In this document: piece after piece, positions 1 to 8,272 of the stretch | Position numbering within the stretch: position 1 is the first letter of the stretch | Layout of the letters: every line of letters starts with the position of its first letter | Origin: Euperipatoides rowelli | Lineage: Eukaryota; Onychophora; Udeonychophora; Euonychophora; Peripatopsidae | Reading direction: 5' to 3' (one strand) | Assembly (NCBI GenBank): GCA_003024985.2 | Contig: PXIH01S0003488.1 | Length of the DNA stretch: 12,728 bases | The notes under the pieces: generated by a model | What the model was told of the DNA's origin: nothing | The model's input: only the letters and a program-made list of their open reading frames with translations | The model's database searches: none | Position numbers and translations under genes: made by a program

Positions 1-704
1 AGGAGAATCTCAAATGATGTACTACAAGGAATGGTAATCAGGAGACCCTCAAATGATGTACTGCAAGGAATGGTATTCAGGAGAATCTCAAATCATGTAT
101 TGTAGGAAATGGTACTCAGGAGAACCACAAAAGGTATACTAATAGAAAGGTACTCATGAGAACCCCCAAAGAGCATATTACAAGGAGTGGTACTCAAGAG
201 AATCTCAAAGGGTGTACTAGAAGGAATGGTACTCAGAAGAACCACAAATGATAAATACCACATCAAATGTAACCAGGAAAGTCTCAAATGGTGTACAACA
301 GGGAATCATACGCAGGATAGCATCAAATGGTGTACAACAGGGAATCATACTCAGGATAGCATCAAATGGTGTACAACAGGGAATCATACACAGGATAGCA
401 TCAAATGGTGTACAATGGGAAATGATGCTCAGAATAGCCTCACATGTTTTGTACAACAGGGAATGGTGTTCAGGAGAACCCATATGGTATATTACAAGGA
501 ATGATAATCAGGAGAGCCTCATATGATGTACAGCAGAGAATTGTACTAAATAGAACCTCAAATTGTCTACCACAAGATATGATACTCAGGAGAACCTCAA
601 ATAGTTTACAACAGAGAATGGTAATCAGGATATCCTCAAATGGTGTAAAACAGATAATTAGTACTCAGGAAAATCAAATGGTTATTCCACAGGGAAAGGT
701 ACTC
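1..704. repeat. Degenerate ~39-bp minisatellite, about 18 units
   Basis: The segment divides into about 18 consecutive units of 38-41 bp, each beginning near AGGAGAACCTCAAATGGTGT and ending near GGAATGGTACTC. Unit starts fall at 1, 40, 79, 118, 156, 196, 235, 275, 314, 353 and 392, then continue with slightly variable length. Units at 275-430 are nearly identical to one another, while the outer units are more diverged, as expected when a core has been homogenised or amplified most recently. The array begins in phase at base 1, so it probably continues beyond the left edge. Because 39 is a multiple of three, long open frames appear on both strands (for example 187-504 plus and 217-483 minus). 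These are by-products of the repeat rather than evidence of a protein. Confidence 0.95.
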
Positions 705-710
705 AATAAA

Positions 711-758
711 TTCATGTTAGCAATTATGGTTATCATTAACCATAATTGGTAACATGAA
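711..758. repeat. Long hairpin / cruciform inverted repeat bordering the minisatellite
   Basis: The left arm (711-732) is TTCATGTTA, then G, then CAATTATGGTTA. The right arm (737-758) is TAACCATAATTG, then G, then TAACATGAA. The arms pair over 21 of 22 positions, with a single G-G mismatch, around a four-base TCAT loop at 733-736. The structure starts seven bases after the last recognisable minisatellite unit ends. It could fold as a stable DNA cruciform or RNA hairpin. No miRNA-type precursor is claimed, because the loop is very small and the stem short. Confidence 0.9.
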
Positions 759-1166
759 ATTAGTATGAATTGAGAAGACTAAAATATGTAAATGAAATAT
801 TGAAATATTGAAAGAACACTAAATAGCTAAATACTAAACTAAAATAATATTACACCACATATTCTGATAAATATTATTAATAGAGACACAATTTGTTTGA
901 GTTACCTTAAACCCAGTAAATGTATCATGATCATATACCATTTTTTATAAAGACAACTAAATAAAATAAAGTACAACTTAATGAAAATATAATCTGTAAA
1001 AACATAAATCTACTAGGATGAACAAATAATTACAACTTCTAATATGCAATTTAGGCAGAATGGGAGAAGTGAAGTATGGTCTTTTAGCCACCCTTTTGGT
1101 TTTTGGGAGATAGTAATCTACAATTTAATGTACTTGGAAAATACATCTATTATATTAAATAATGGT
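759..1166. other. AT-rich intergenic stretch, no gene seen
   Basis: This stretch lies between the hairpin and the 3' side of the GPCR. It is AT-rich, with stops in all frames at short intervals. No coding motif, tRNA or repeat family was recognised. Confidence 0.6.
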
Positions 1167-1172
1167 TTTATT
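1167..1172 (-). promoter_or_regulatory. Candidate polyadenylation signal for the GPCR
   Basis: The plus strand reads TTTATT, giving AATAAA on the minus strand about 145 bases after the GPCR stop codon. The distance suits a 3' UTR. The hexamer is expected by chance in DNA this AT-rich, so the call rests only on position. Confidence 0.25.
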
Positions 1173-1315
1173 GCAGGAATATTAAACTAACAATTAAAAT
1201 AAGATATGTATATTGCAAATAAAGAGAACTTCCAGCCAAATACCTTGTATGATAATGTTGACAGGAATAAAAAGAATCCAATGTAAGCAGATGAGCATGT
1301 CCCAACCCATCATTT

Positions 1316-2371
1316 CTAAAGCAGGGACTCTGAAATGGTTGTAGATTTAGAGGTGATAAAAGATACTTGCTCTGTTGGTTGCAGTGTGCTATTAGTTGTT
1401 TTGTTGTCAAATGGTTGTTGCAATTTCAATAGGAATATAAATTTCAGCAAGATGTTTTTAAATGTTTCTCTAAAGACTTTATTAGTACAGAAGTACACAA
1501 TGAATGTGTAGCCATATCCGACAATTTCAAAATAACGCACTATTCTTAACAAGCATTTGTCAAAACCACATGTAAGGTCCACAATGGTATATGCAAATGC
1601 AGGAATTCCAGATATGCAGTAAGACACAATGATTGAAATTAATAAAACATTATGGGAATTTTCATCTTGTGATGTGCCAGACTTTTTAATTATTGTGTTT
1701 CTTTTAGACTGAAACTTTTTCAAATAAATTATAATAAAAATATTTATTAGGAAAATAAATAATATCGGTATAAATCTAAATAAAGCTTCACGGAAATATA
1801 CATAAATTTTATAACTAGAAGTCATCCAAACATTCATATTTTTTAAATAGGAATATTGTAATGAATTGGTGTCAAAACCAATTTTATTTGCAAATAAGTA
1901 TGGAATATGGAACAAAGGAATGAAGATCCACATAAACACACAGGAAAAGGTAATCACTTTGGTGTCTCTTAATTTCGGGCTTATGTAAGGAAAACGAATT
2001 GCAAAAAGTCTCTCTACTGATATAAATAATGTTAAGATATTACTAATACCAAGAAAAGAATTAATGAAAAATTCACGTGCATGTACAAGAACTAGAGCCC
2101 CAACATAATTACTTGTATAAAACCATTCATATTCTTCCCTTATGGCTGATGTAAATTGACACAATATGATTGAAAAGTCTGAAATGGTTAAAGATCTAAT
2201 CAAAATAAAAATGTCAGCTTTCATGTTAGGTTGAAAAAATGTAATAATATTTAAACTTGTTAGAATAAGTGCAACACCTGACAAAATGATGTACGAACTG
2301 AAATATACAAGGGATTCTGGTGAACCCACAGGGGGGACGCATATTGTTGAATGAATAAGACACTTCTGCAT
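1316..2371 (-). CDS. Rhodopsin-class (class A) G-protein-coupled receptor, FMRFamide-receptor-like, orphan
   Basis: This single open frame of 351 codons encodes a seven-helix membrane receptor, about the usual size for class A. Approximate helices are TM1 22-46, TM2 55-76, TM3 92-118, TM4 138-160, TM5 197-218, TM6 241-262 and TM7 279-298. Class A landmarks are visible: N41 in TM1, LTISD with D65 in TM2, ERL (E120-L122, the DRY equivalent) followed by AIRFP, W148 in TM4, P202 in TM5 and P257 in TM6. The helix-8 start is CTNKVFRETF. Oddities: TM7 has TFIVY instead of NPxxY, TM6 has SGIP instead of CWxP, and the usual TM3/ECL2 disulfide cysteines are absent. The start is the first ATG after an in-frame stop at 2426-2428, and no frameshift is seen. 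The motif layout recalls invertebrate FMRFamide-type and chemosensory receptors. The ligand is unknown. It could be a young duplicate drifting toward a pseudogene, or an exon of a longer gene. Confidence 0.85.
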   Translation of the reverse strand: MQKCLIHSTICVPPVGSPESLVYFSSYIILSGVALILTSLNIITFFQPNMKADIFILIRSLTISDFSIILCQFTSAIREEYEWFYTSNYVGALVLVHAREFFINSFLGISNILTLFISVERLFAIRFPYISPKLRDTKVITFSCVFMWIFIPLFHIPYLFANKIGFDTNSLQYSYLKNMNVWMTSSYKIYVYFREALFRFIPILFIFLINIFIIIYLKKFQSKRNTIIKKSGTSQDENSHNVLLISIIVSYCISGIPAFAYTIVDLTCGFDKCLLRIVRYFEIVGYGYTFIVYFCTNKVFRETFKNILLKFIFLLKLQQPFDNKTTNSTLQPTEQVSFITSKSTTISESLL

Positions 2372-2428
2372 TGTTAAATTTTTTATTAATATTTCAAAAG
2401 TTCTGTTTTCTGTAGTGATTTGTCTTTA

Positions 2429-3181
2429 CATTTCTTGATGAACCATTTTCTTTGATCTTCGAAATTTTAAAGCTCTAATTTTGATATTTTTCTTAAAAAT
2501 AAAAGTAGAAGTTTGAAAGAATCCAATAAAATAATTTATTCAGCCTCTTGAATCCCAGCCATGATCAAAAATTCTTATCTCCAGAATACCTATGTGGAAA
2601 ATAAAACAAACAAACATATGATTATACTATAGATATGGCAGAACACAAATCTTATCTTAAAATCTATATTATCTATGATATAAGAAAATAACTATTTCTC
2701 CCTCTGACATTCTCGACAAATCCCAATCCCGTGAGTTTTTGACCAGTCAGGATAAAAAGATCTTAGGAAGGATGGAGTGGTCAGATTCCCAGCTGGTGAG
2801 GGAGTTATGGCAAGTAAATCTTTTCCACCTTTCAAAAAAAATAGCATTATTTTTCTAACTTTGGTGAGCTTTAATGGTAAAATTGTCATAACAAATATGG
2901 ATATTTTAGTGACGGCTAGGGTTAAGAACAAACTCTACAGATGTATAATTTGTCATATTTGGAGATATGAGTTAGAGAATTATATAACTGGAAATTTTAC
3001 CATTTAGATCTCATGATTTTGGAGTAAGGACAAATTTTATGGTTAATGATATAACAGTACAACTAGAATGATGATATTTATTAATGAACTTCTAGATATA
3101 TGCAAGTAGAGGAAAAATGAGAATTCTGGCTCATATTTTTGGGTGTGTTAGTGGGTCTGACATCATGAATTCTTGTGTAAA
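2429..3181. other. Intergenic stretch between the GPCR and the LINE
   Basis: No recognisable gene is present. Two overlapping open frames on opposite strands (2777-3007 plus and 2692-2931 minus) have no domain, signal peptide or motif I recognise. Their right end should include any flanking target-site duplication of the LINE, but no matching copy was found near the element's other end. Confidence 0.5.
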
Positions 3182-3205
3182 AATTGAAATTGAAATTTAT
3201 TTATA
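3182..3205 (-). other. 3' terminal repeat tail of the LINE
   Basis: On the minus strand the element ends AAATAAATTTCAATTTCAAT, two copies of a TTTCAA-type hexamer after an A-rich stretch. Jockey- and I-like LINEs often end in short tandem repeats rather than a plain poly(A). The position, about 120 bases after the ORF2 stop at 3326-3328, fits a compact 3' UTR. Confidence 0.65.
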
Positions 3206-3325
3206 CCATAAAAATTCATTACAGAACAAAGGTGAAATCATACAAATTATATCATAACCAAAACAACACATAAAAGATAAAAATACACTAGGCTACAAAT
3301 AAAATACAAATTATCAAATTGAAAT

Positions 3326-3990
3326 TTAATTAAATTCCAAAAATTCTTTGTGATCATGAAAACATTGGGATATTAGATAAGATTTTATCTGTTTTCTAAA
3401 CACATTTGGTAAAGAAATATCATTCAAATACTCAGGGAAAGCATAAAATTTTTAAAACCCTATGAGATACAGTTTTTAGTTAGGCCTACATTCAGTAGAA
3501 CTATATTCTAAGTGAAAATCATTAGAAGTTCTAGTATGTAATGATAGAGGGAGCTATTCTTCCTATATAAATCTTTGTTTTTCATGACAAAGCATACAGT
3601 TTCTAATATATATAAACAGGCCAGAGGAAGAATTTTAAATGCCTTAAAAAGGGGTCTACAATGCTCCCGAAAATCAACATTCCCAATGATTATAATTGCC
3701 CTTTTCTGCAATAAGAATACTCGTTTAACATCTTAACTAGATGATCCCAAAAAATGATACCATATGATATAAGAGATTGAAAGTATGAATAATATATCAG
3801 AATCATAGTATCTAAGTTTACAAGTTTCTTCAGCATACAAAGAGCGTAGCAAGTCTTATACAACTTTTGGTTTAGTTTATCAATATGAATTTTTCAATTT
3901 AACCCTAAATCAATCCAAACCCCCAGGAAGTTGGTGTATTCAACATATTATAAATGGACGCCATTAAGTACATTGACAGGTGTATTCCCA
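3326..3990 (-). pseudogene. LINE ORF2, C-terminal region after the RT core
   Basis: This is the part of ORF2 following the RT palm, and probably a thumb-like and C-terminal region. Conserved-looking blocks appear in order on the minus strand: TNFLGVWIDLGLN near 3900-3930, HIDKLNQKLYKTCYAL near 3840-3890, then LLQKRAIIIIGNVDFREHC with CRPLFKAFKILPL and LYILETVCFVMKN within 3711-3560. NVFRKQIKSYLISQ then leads to a natural-looking stop at 3326-3328. The QKRA...PLFK...LYILE arrangement is typical of the ORF2 C-terminus in Jockey/CR1-like elements. At least two in-frame stops and several frame changes break it, including a stop shortly before QKRA and frame loss after about 3510. Confidence is high that it is ORF2 and low for exact block boundaries. 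Confidence 0.8.
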
Positions 3991-4092
3991 TAATATTTCC
4001 AGATTTTAAATGAAAGTTTATGCAGACAGTTAAAAAAGGTTATTTGATAAATACTAGGAATTGATTGGTCAATATTTGACTGCAGTTCAATT

Positions 4093-4846
4093 TCACTGTT
4101 CACTCTCAAAGAGTAGACTAGTATCATCAGCAAATAGAATTGAATTTGCCATAGGAATAATCATTGGAAAATCAATGATGAAAACTAGAAACAGAATAGG
4201 TCCCAGAATGGAGCCTTGTGGAACACCAGTGCTGACATTATTTATTTTAGAGAGTACACTATTAGGTCTATTAGGTAGACCATAATCTTTTTGTATTTCC
4301 TCACTATACACCTCCACAATTTGTTTTCAATTAATAAATATGATTTAAACCACTCCAAACAAATACCTCTAATGCCACAAAATACCAATTTATTTAGCAA
4401 GATAGAGTGATCTACCAGGTCAAAGGCTTTTGTTAGATCAAGAAACAAACCAACATCCAAATGCTTATTATATAATGCTATAAATATATTTTCTAAAAAC
4501 GTGTTGAGAACCTTTGTTGTTGATTTATTCTTCCTAAATCCATTTTGAGAATTTGACAAAATATTACAATTTTCTAAAAATATTAAAATTCTGTTATACA
4601 TAATTTTCTCAAAGAACTTAGAAAAAGCAGAAAGGAGCGCAATTTGTCTATAATTATTAATATTAGATTTATCACACTTTTTAAATACAAGAACAATTTG
4701 AACAAGTTTTAATATCTCAGGAAAACAGCCATTTTTTAATGAACAATTACACAAATCTACCAAAAGTTCAAAAATTTGTTCTGAACTATGATCAATGATA
4801 AAGTCTGGAATCCTGTCTAATCCAGAAGAATACTTCTTATAGACAA
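4093..4846 (-). pseudogene. LINE ORF2, reverse transcriptase domain (frameshifted)
   Basis: This domain copies the element's RNA into DNA at the nicked target site. The RT blocks are in order: [10 protein letters not shown] (about 4830-4800), [24 protein letters not shown], motif [10 protein letters not shown] (4419-4445), motif B GVPQGSILG (4201-4227) and motif C FADD with the two catalytic aspartates (4120-4134). All catalytic aspartates survive. The frame is open from about 4840 down to 4242. Motifs B and C lie in a second frame (4317-4093), so a one-base-type frameshift falls near 4310-4320. A TGA at 4093-4095 ends that frame. There is no ATG at the start of the open stretch, consistent with an internal piece of one long ORF2. 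Confidence 0.93.
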
Positions 4847-5139
4847 TGCTTCACCATGTGACACTGGATTTAATAATACAGATCTAGTATTATAATTTAG
4901 AATCTAAAGTTTTGTTTAATCATTTAAATTCAGCATCTTCTCAGTCATGCTAGTAAAATGGTCATTGAAAACATTTGCAACACTTACTGGATCATTAAGT
5001 AACTGATCCTCTATTTTTAAGGTGATTTGTTGTTTTTTATTAGATTATTTTTCTTCCAGATTCAGATTTGATCATCCTCCATAAAGTTTTTATTTGATGA
5101 CGCACAAATTAGCATATCATTATGCAATATTTTTGCTTC

Positions 5140-5400
5140 TTTAGTAACATGTTTAAAAATATTTCTTTATAATTATTTGAATACCTAAGAAAACATTCAT
5201 TTTTTACAAATTTACTTAATTCATTAAGAAGCCGAAATCACTATTCCTCTAGTCATTAATTTCGGCCCATCAAAAAATTTATTACTCTTAATATAAAATT
5301 TCTGTAAGGGAAAAGCAAAATTGAAATTGTATGAGTAAGAGTCAAGAAAATAATCAAATTTTTCATTTAAATTGTCACCTATAAGGACAATTAGGTGACA
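5140..5400 (-). pseudogene. LINE ORF2, linker between endonuclease and RT
   Basis: The minus-strand translation gives FDYFLDSYSYNFNFAFPLQK, then SNKFFDGPKLMTRGIVIS. This matches the usual linker pattern of Jockey-like ORF2, where a hydrophobic FxxAFPL stretch is followed by a W/P-x-TxGI-xIS block. Two stops follow immediately (near 5215-5225), and the upstream side merges into the 24-bp inverted duplication at 5356-5416. The segment between 4846 and 5140 should hold the rest of the linker, but I could not follow a frame through it. Confidence 0.65.
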
Positions 5401-5416
5401 ATTTAAATGAAAATTT
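5356..5416. repeat. 24-bp inverted duplication (hairpin) inside the LINE linker
   Basis: The right arm (5393-5416) starts AGGTGACAATTTAAATGAAA. Its reverse complement is present at 5356-5380 with a single extra T. The 12-base spacer is ATAAGGACAATT. One arm presumably is the original ORF2 sequence and the other a local inverted copy, since no such arm is expected in a coding linker. This is one of the lesions inactivating ORF2. Confidence 0.9.
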
Positions 5417-5499
5417 AAAATGACATTTTTCTTTATTCAATAGAAATTTAACCGCATTAAAAGATCTCTTTATTACATAAGTAAGATAAGCTTCTCTGG

Positions 5500-6258
5500 G
5501 ACTCGTATTAGGAGTATACAAATCAATCAAATACCATTGTGATCGGATTAACCAATAATTACATTCTCCATTCTAAAAACAATGTATTTTTTTTTCAATA
5601 ATAATTTGATCAATACAAGATGATGAAGTATTTGAACCCAATAGCTTCACTATGAGGAGTTTGCAGATCATATAACTAAAAAAACATGGCAAATCTTTAA
5701 TTTATTTGTGTCATCTTTAGAAAAATCAACATTAAAATCTTCACAGAGAATTAAATGCTTTTTCTCTTTTTTAAAAATATCAATTAAAGTTTCCAATAAG
5801 AATGAATAATTCAAAATCAGCACTTGGCGATCTGTAAAGACTAACTATAGACTAACTAAATGTAAGATAACAATTTCAGTAACTCCATGTTCAAATATTT
5901 TTCTCTCGTTTAGGAAGAAAGTAGTAGGCCTATTTCTCTTACTATAACTAATAATTATCCTTTATCATGATTAAGGTTCTTCCACATTTAAATCTATTTC
6001 TACAGAAAATGTCAGCCACTATATAGTTAGATAGAATATTGTTGCCAGATTCAATTTCATTATTAGAGACCCAATGTTCACTAGCACAGAATATATCAAT
6101 ATTATAAAAACCACCATTTAAAACAATGTCAACCTCATTTAACTTATCCAATAAGCTTTGTATATTTTGAAACATTATAGTTAACCTTAAGTCATTATTT
6201 CTTGATAAAGGTAGAGTTCTAGAACCCAAGGAGCCAGACAAACTCTCCAGTAATGATG
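5500..6258 (-). pseudogene. LINE ORF2, AP-type (EEP) endonuclease domain, fragmented
   Basis: The endonuclease nicks the chromosomal target to prime reverse transcription. On the minus strand the domain opens with LTIMFQNIQS and continues to IDIFCASEHW, whose Glu (codon within 6071-6079) is the expected metal-binding residue. It then runs to about 5948. The next blocks, in other frames, are FEHGVTEIVILHL (5880s), HLILCEDFN (EDFN at 5731-5742) and SDHNGI (SDH at 5539-5547). The family normally has GDFN, so the first position reads E, and the SDH catalytic block is kept but flanked by stops. At least three stops or frame changes separate the pieces. No ATG precedes the first block before an upstream stop; the first Met is inside the domain. 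Confidence 0.88.
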
Positions 6259-6458
6259 ATTGCTACAAAATATTTTTTTTGGAGGTCGGATACGCCTCCA
6301 TGTTCTTGTTCCATAACTTGTTGATTGACCTTCTTTCATGTATTGATGATTGCCAATCAATGAAAGGAGGTGAATGGCATAAACCAGGTGAGCAAAGCTT
6401 AACTAATTTTTGATTTTAAAGGCCACTTACAATAGAAGCCTCAACAAAATTATTTTCA

Positions 6459-7460
6459 TTAATAGATAATTTGAGTATCTGAGGCGTTAGATTTTATAGT
6501 ATTAAAGTTTAAATCAATTTTGCTGTTTACAAAAAATGAATCCAATTTTGAGCTTATACTAATTTTAGAATACAATTTTATAAGTTTATCCCCAAGAATA
6601 ACATAATTTATGCAAATATCATTTAGGTTTAAGTAATTGCCTGCTAAGATAGGGTTACAACGTGGTACTGATCTATAATTTATACTTCCATAATTGCAAG
6701 AGACTGGAGTTATAGAATTTGACTCTATGATTTTAAAGAGTAGAAGTTTAAAATTTATTGACACAGGTAAACCGTTTTCCATAAATGCAAATGTATGTAA
6801 AATATGTTTTGGATTAATATCAATATTTTTTTGGACTTGGTTAGGCGTATGATTTCCTTATCTACAAGAGTCACTTTTAAATTCATGCGTCTCTTCTAGT
6901 ATTTCAGAATTCACAAATGTTCGTGATATTAAGTTCCAATTTTGATAAATCTCATAATTTGTTATAATCAAGTCTAAATTGTTTATAAGATCAAACCCAG
7001 GATTTACTTGCAATTCTTAATGTTAGTAAACTCTATACTGTAGAAAGTGAAAAATCATTTGATTCTTCTTATGTATATTACTTAGTAATTCCTTCTTGTC
7101 CTCTTTCTTTGAATTGGCAGTATAAACTCCAGGAATATTATTATCACTGACTTTACAATCCTAAGATTTTTTATTTATTTTATCAGAATCCAATATAATC
7201 TGATTACTAAGGATGTTTCCTCTGAAAGACCTGATAATAACTTCTTTATTCCAGTCTTTTGAGATCCCAATCTTTCTAAGGACATGATAATTAACCAACA
7301 CATGAAACGAAATTATAATCTTTAAATTTCGTTTTTAGAAATTATAATCTTTAAATTTCGTTTTTAATTCGCTTACAATGACCTTATGTCTACCATTTAA
7401 GATTTGTTTATTTTTCCTTAAGTTTAAACAATGAAATGTTTTTGTGCAATCTATCTATAA
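6459..7460 (-). pseudogene. LINE ORF1, middle and C-terminal remnants
   Basis: ORF1 proteins of LINEs bind the element's RNA in a ribonucleoprotein. A frame can be followed on the minus strand from about 7180 to 6459 with only a few stops. Pieces read NNIPGVYTANSKKEDKKELL, FDLINNLDLIITNYEIYQNW, NPKHILHTFAFMENGLPVSI, and an uninterrupted stretch from 6782 to 6459. Upstream of a 29-bp duplication another piece reads NGRHKVIVSELKTKFKDYNF, and IRSFRGNILSNQIILDSDK lies between. No zinc knuckle, RRM or other named domain is recognisable, so the call rests on position between the finger-like N-terminus and ORF2, the shared strand and the interrupted coding look. The ORF1 stop would be near 6459, followed by a gap of about 200 bases before ORF2. 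Confidence 0.55.
7309..7366. repeat. Perfect 29-bp tandem duplication inside LINE ORF1
   Basis: Bases 7309-7337 and 7338-7366 are identical, each starting GAAATTATAATCTTTAAATT. The length is not a multiple of three, so it shifts the ORF1 frame. Perfect identity inside a heavily mutated element indicates that the duplication is younger than most of the decay. Each unit also carries a short inverted pairing between ACGAAATT-like and AATTTCGT ends. Confidence 0.95.
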
Positions 7461-7532
7461 ATAATGGGACAACCTCGCTGGACTATAGTCTGTTGTTGTC
7501 CGACATATTTGTATTTGTATTTGTATAATGGG
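7461..7532 (+). mobile_element. 56-bp insertion with 8-bp target-site duplications: LINE 3'-end fragment, nested
   Basis: The direct repeat ATAATGGG occurs at 7461-7468 and 7525-7532 and encloses 56 bp. The insert carries GGACAAC and GTTGTCC-type arms around the perfect palindrome GACTATAGTC (a stem-loop), and ends in tandem TATTTG/TTTGTA hexamers. A short hairpin followed by a short tandem tail is what the 3' ends of several LINEs and their SINE partners look like. An extremely 5'-truncated retroposition into the older LINE is therefore the simplest reading. The insert lies in ORF1 and adds 64 bases. Confidence 0.65.
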
Positions 7533-8017
7533 TGCATTTCTCAAGAATGATTCGCTTAGGAGGGATAAGAAAGGTATCTGGAAGATGATCTAAATTAGTT
7601 ATAACTTCTTTATGTATGGGTATCTCATGATCTAAAATAGAGATATCATATATACATTTTTAGTTTCCTTAGTTTCACCAGTAGCTACCCTATTTTCGGT
7701 AACTACCTAAAACATCTGTATGGGCCCCAATCGAACATTTTTGTTAAAACATCAGTTAATCTTGAGATTATTATTTCTAATTTAGAAGTGAATCAATCAA
7801 ATAGACCGCCTTTCTCTAATAAACCATTTAAAAATTTTGGGTCGGCAAAACTATCACTTTCAGGCTAATCAGACAAAGTAAGACCATTATGGACGCCTAT
7901 GTAAGCTATTAATTTTAAGTTTAGAGCAGAGGAATTCAAGATTATCAATTTTAAGTAGTTTAATATGCTTTGTTTAATTTATACCAACACATTTTAGGTG
8001 AAAGTTCTTTCTGCATA
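7533..8017 (-). pseudogene. LINE ORF1, weakly readable segment after the finger
   Basis: On the minus strand short in-frame pieces such as ESDSFADPKFLNGLLEKGG and LEIIISRLTDVLTKMFDW can be read near 7720-7870, between stops. They fit a decayed ORF1 body, possibly with a helical stretch, joining the finger-like start to the 6459-7460 remnants. No family motif is identifiable. Confidence 0.4.
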
Positions 8018-8272
8018 TACCTATGCATTGAATATTTTATAGAAATATTCCAAACATTTTCTACATCGTTGGCAAAACTGATCATCTGTTGACTTACTAT
8101 ATATGCACTTATAGCATCTAAAATCAGCCTTTAGGTCCTCAAAACAAAGTTCATGAAAACCATAGCACTCCTCAAAGCACTTTGAAATGACACATTTCCT
8201 CAAAACAAGAAGTGCATCTAAATGACTTATTTTATACAAACTTTCTCCTCCCAAACAAATAAACCATTTCTT
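8018..8272 (-). pseudogene. LINE ORF1 N-terminus: Cys/His-rich PHD/RING-like finger (fragment)
   Basis: This open stretch encodes a cysteine-dense peptide. Key spacing is C-x4-C-x3-C-x3-H-x2-C-x9-C-x2-C-x10-C-x2-C-x2-C, with readable pieces ECYGFHELCFEDL, RCYKC and CQRCRKC. The C...H-x2-C...C-x2-C order resembles PHD or RING-type zinc-binding folds, and PHD-like ORF1 N-termini are known in some CR1/L2-group LINEs. Neither end is natural. The frame begins after a TAG at 8273-8275 with no ATG before the first cysteines, and it ends at a TAG at 8021-8023. A host zinc-finger exon is the alternative, but the same strand and correct distance upstream of the ORF1 body favour the LINE. The function would be RNA or protein binding; this is inference. 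Confidence 0.6.

Noticed and set aside
93-752. Several overlapping open frames of 64-105 codons on both strands
   Set aside because: All lie in the 39-bp minisatellite. A unit that is a multiple of three keeps frames open on both strands, and the predicted peptides are simple repeats without domains.
1168-1410. 80-codon minus frame overlapping the GPCR 3' end
   Set aside because: It overlaps the GPCR in another frame and has no motif; a shadow frame.
2692-3007. Opposite-strand open frames of 79 and 76 codons
   Set aside because: They overlap each other, have no recognisable domain and no supporting context; chance frames are likely.
4061-4285. 74-codon plus-strand frame
   Set aside because: It is antisense to the RT motifs B and C of the LINE and mirrors their codons.
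6326-6366. Inverted pairing CTTTCA...TTGAT with ATCAATGAAAG between ORF1 and ORF2
   Set aside because: The stem needs a four-base bulge and is AT-rich; too weak to call.
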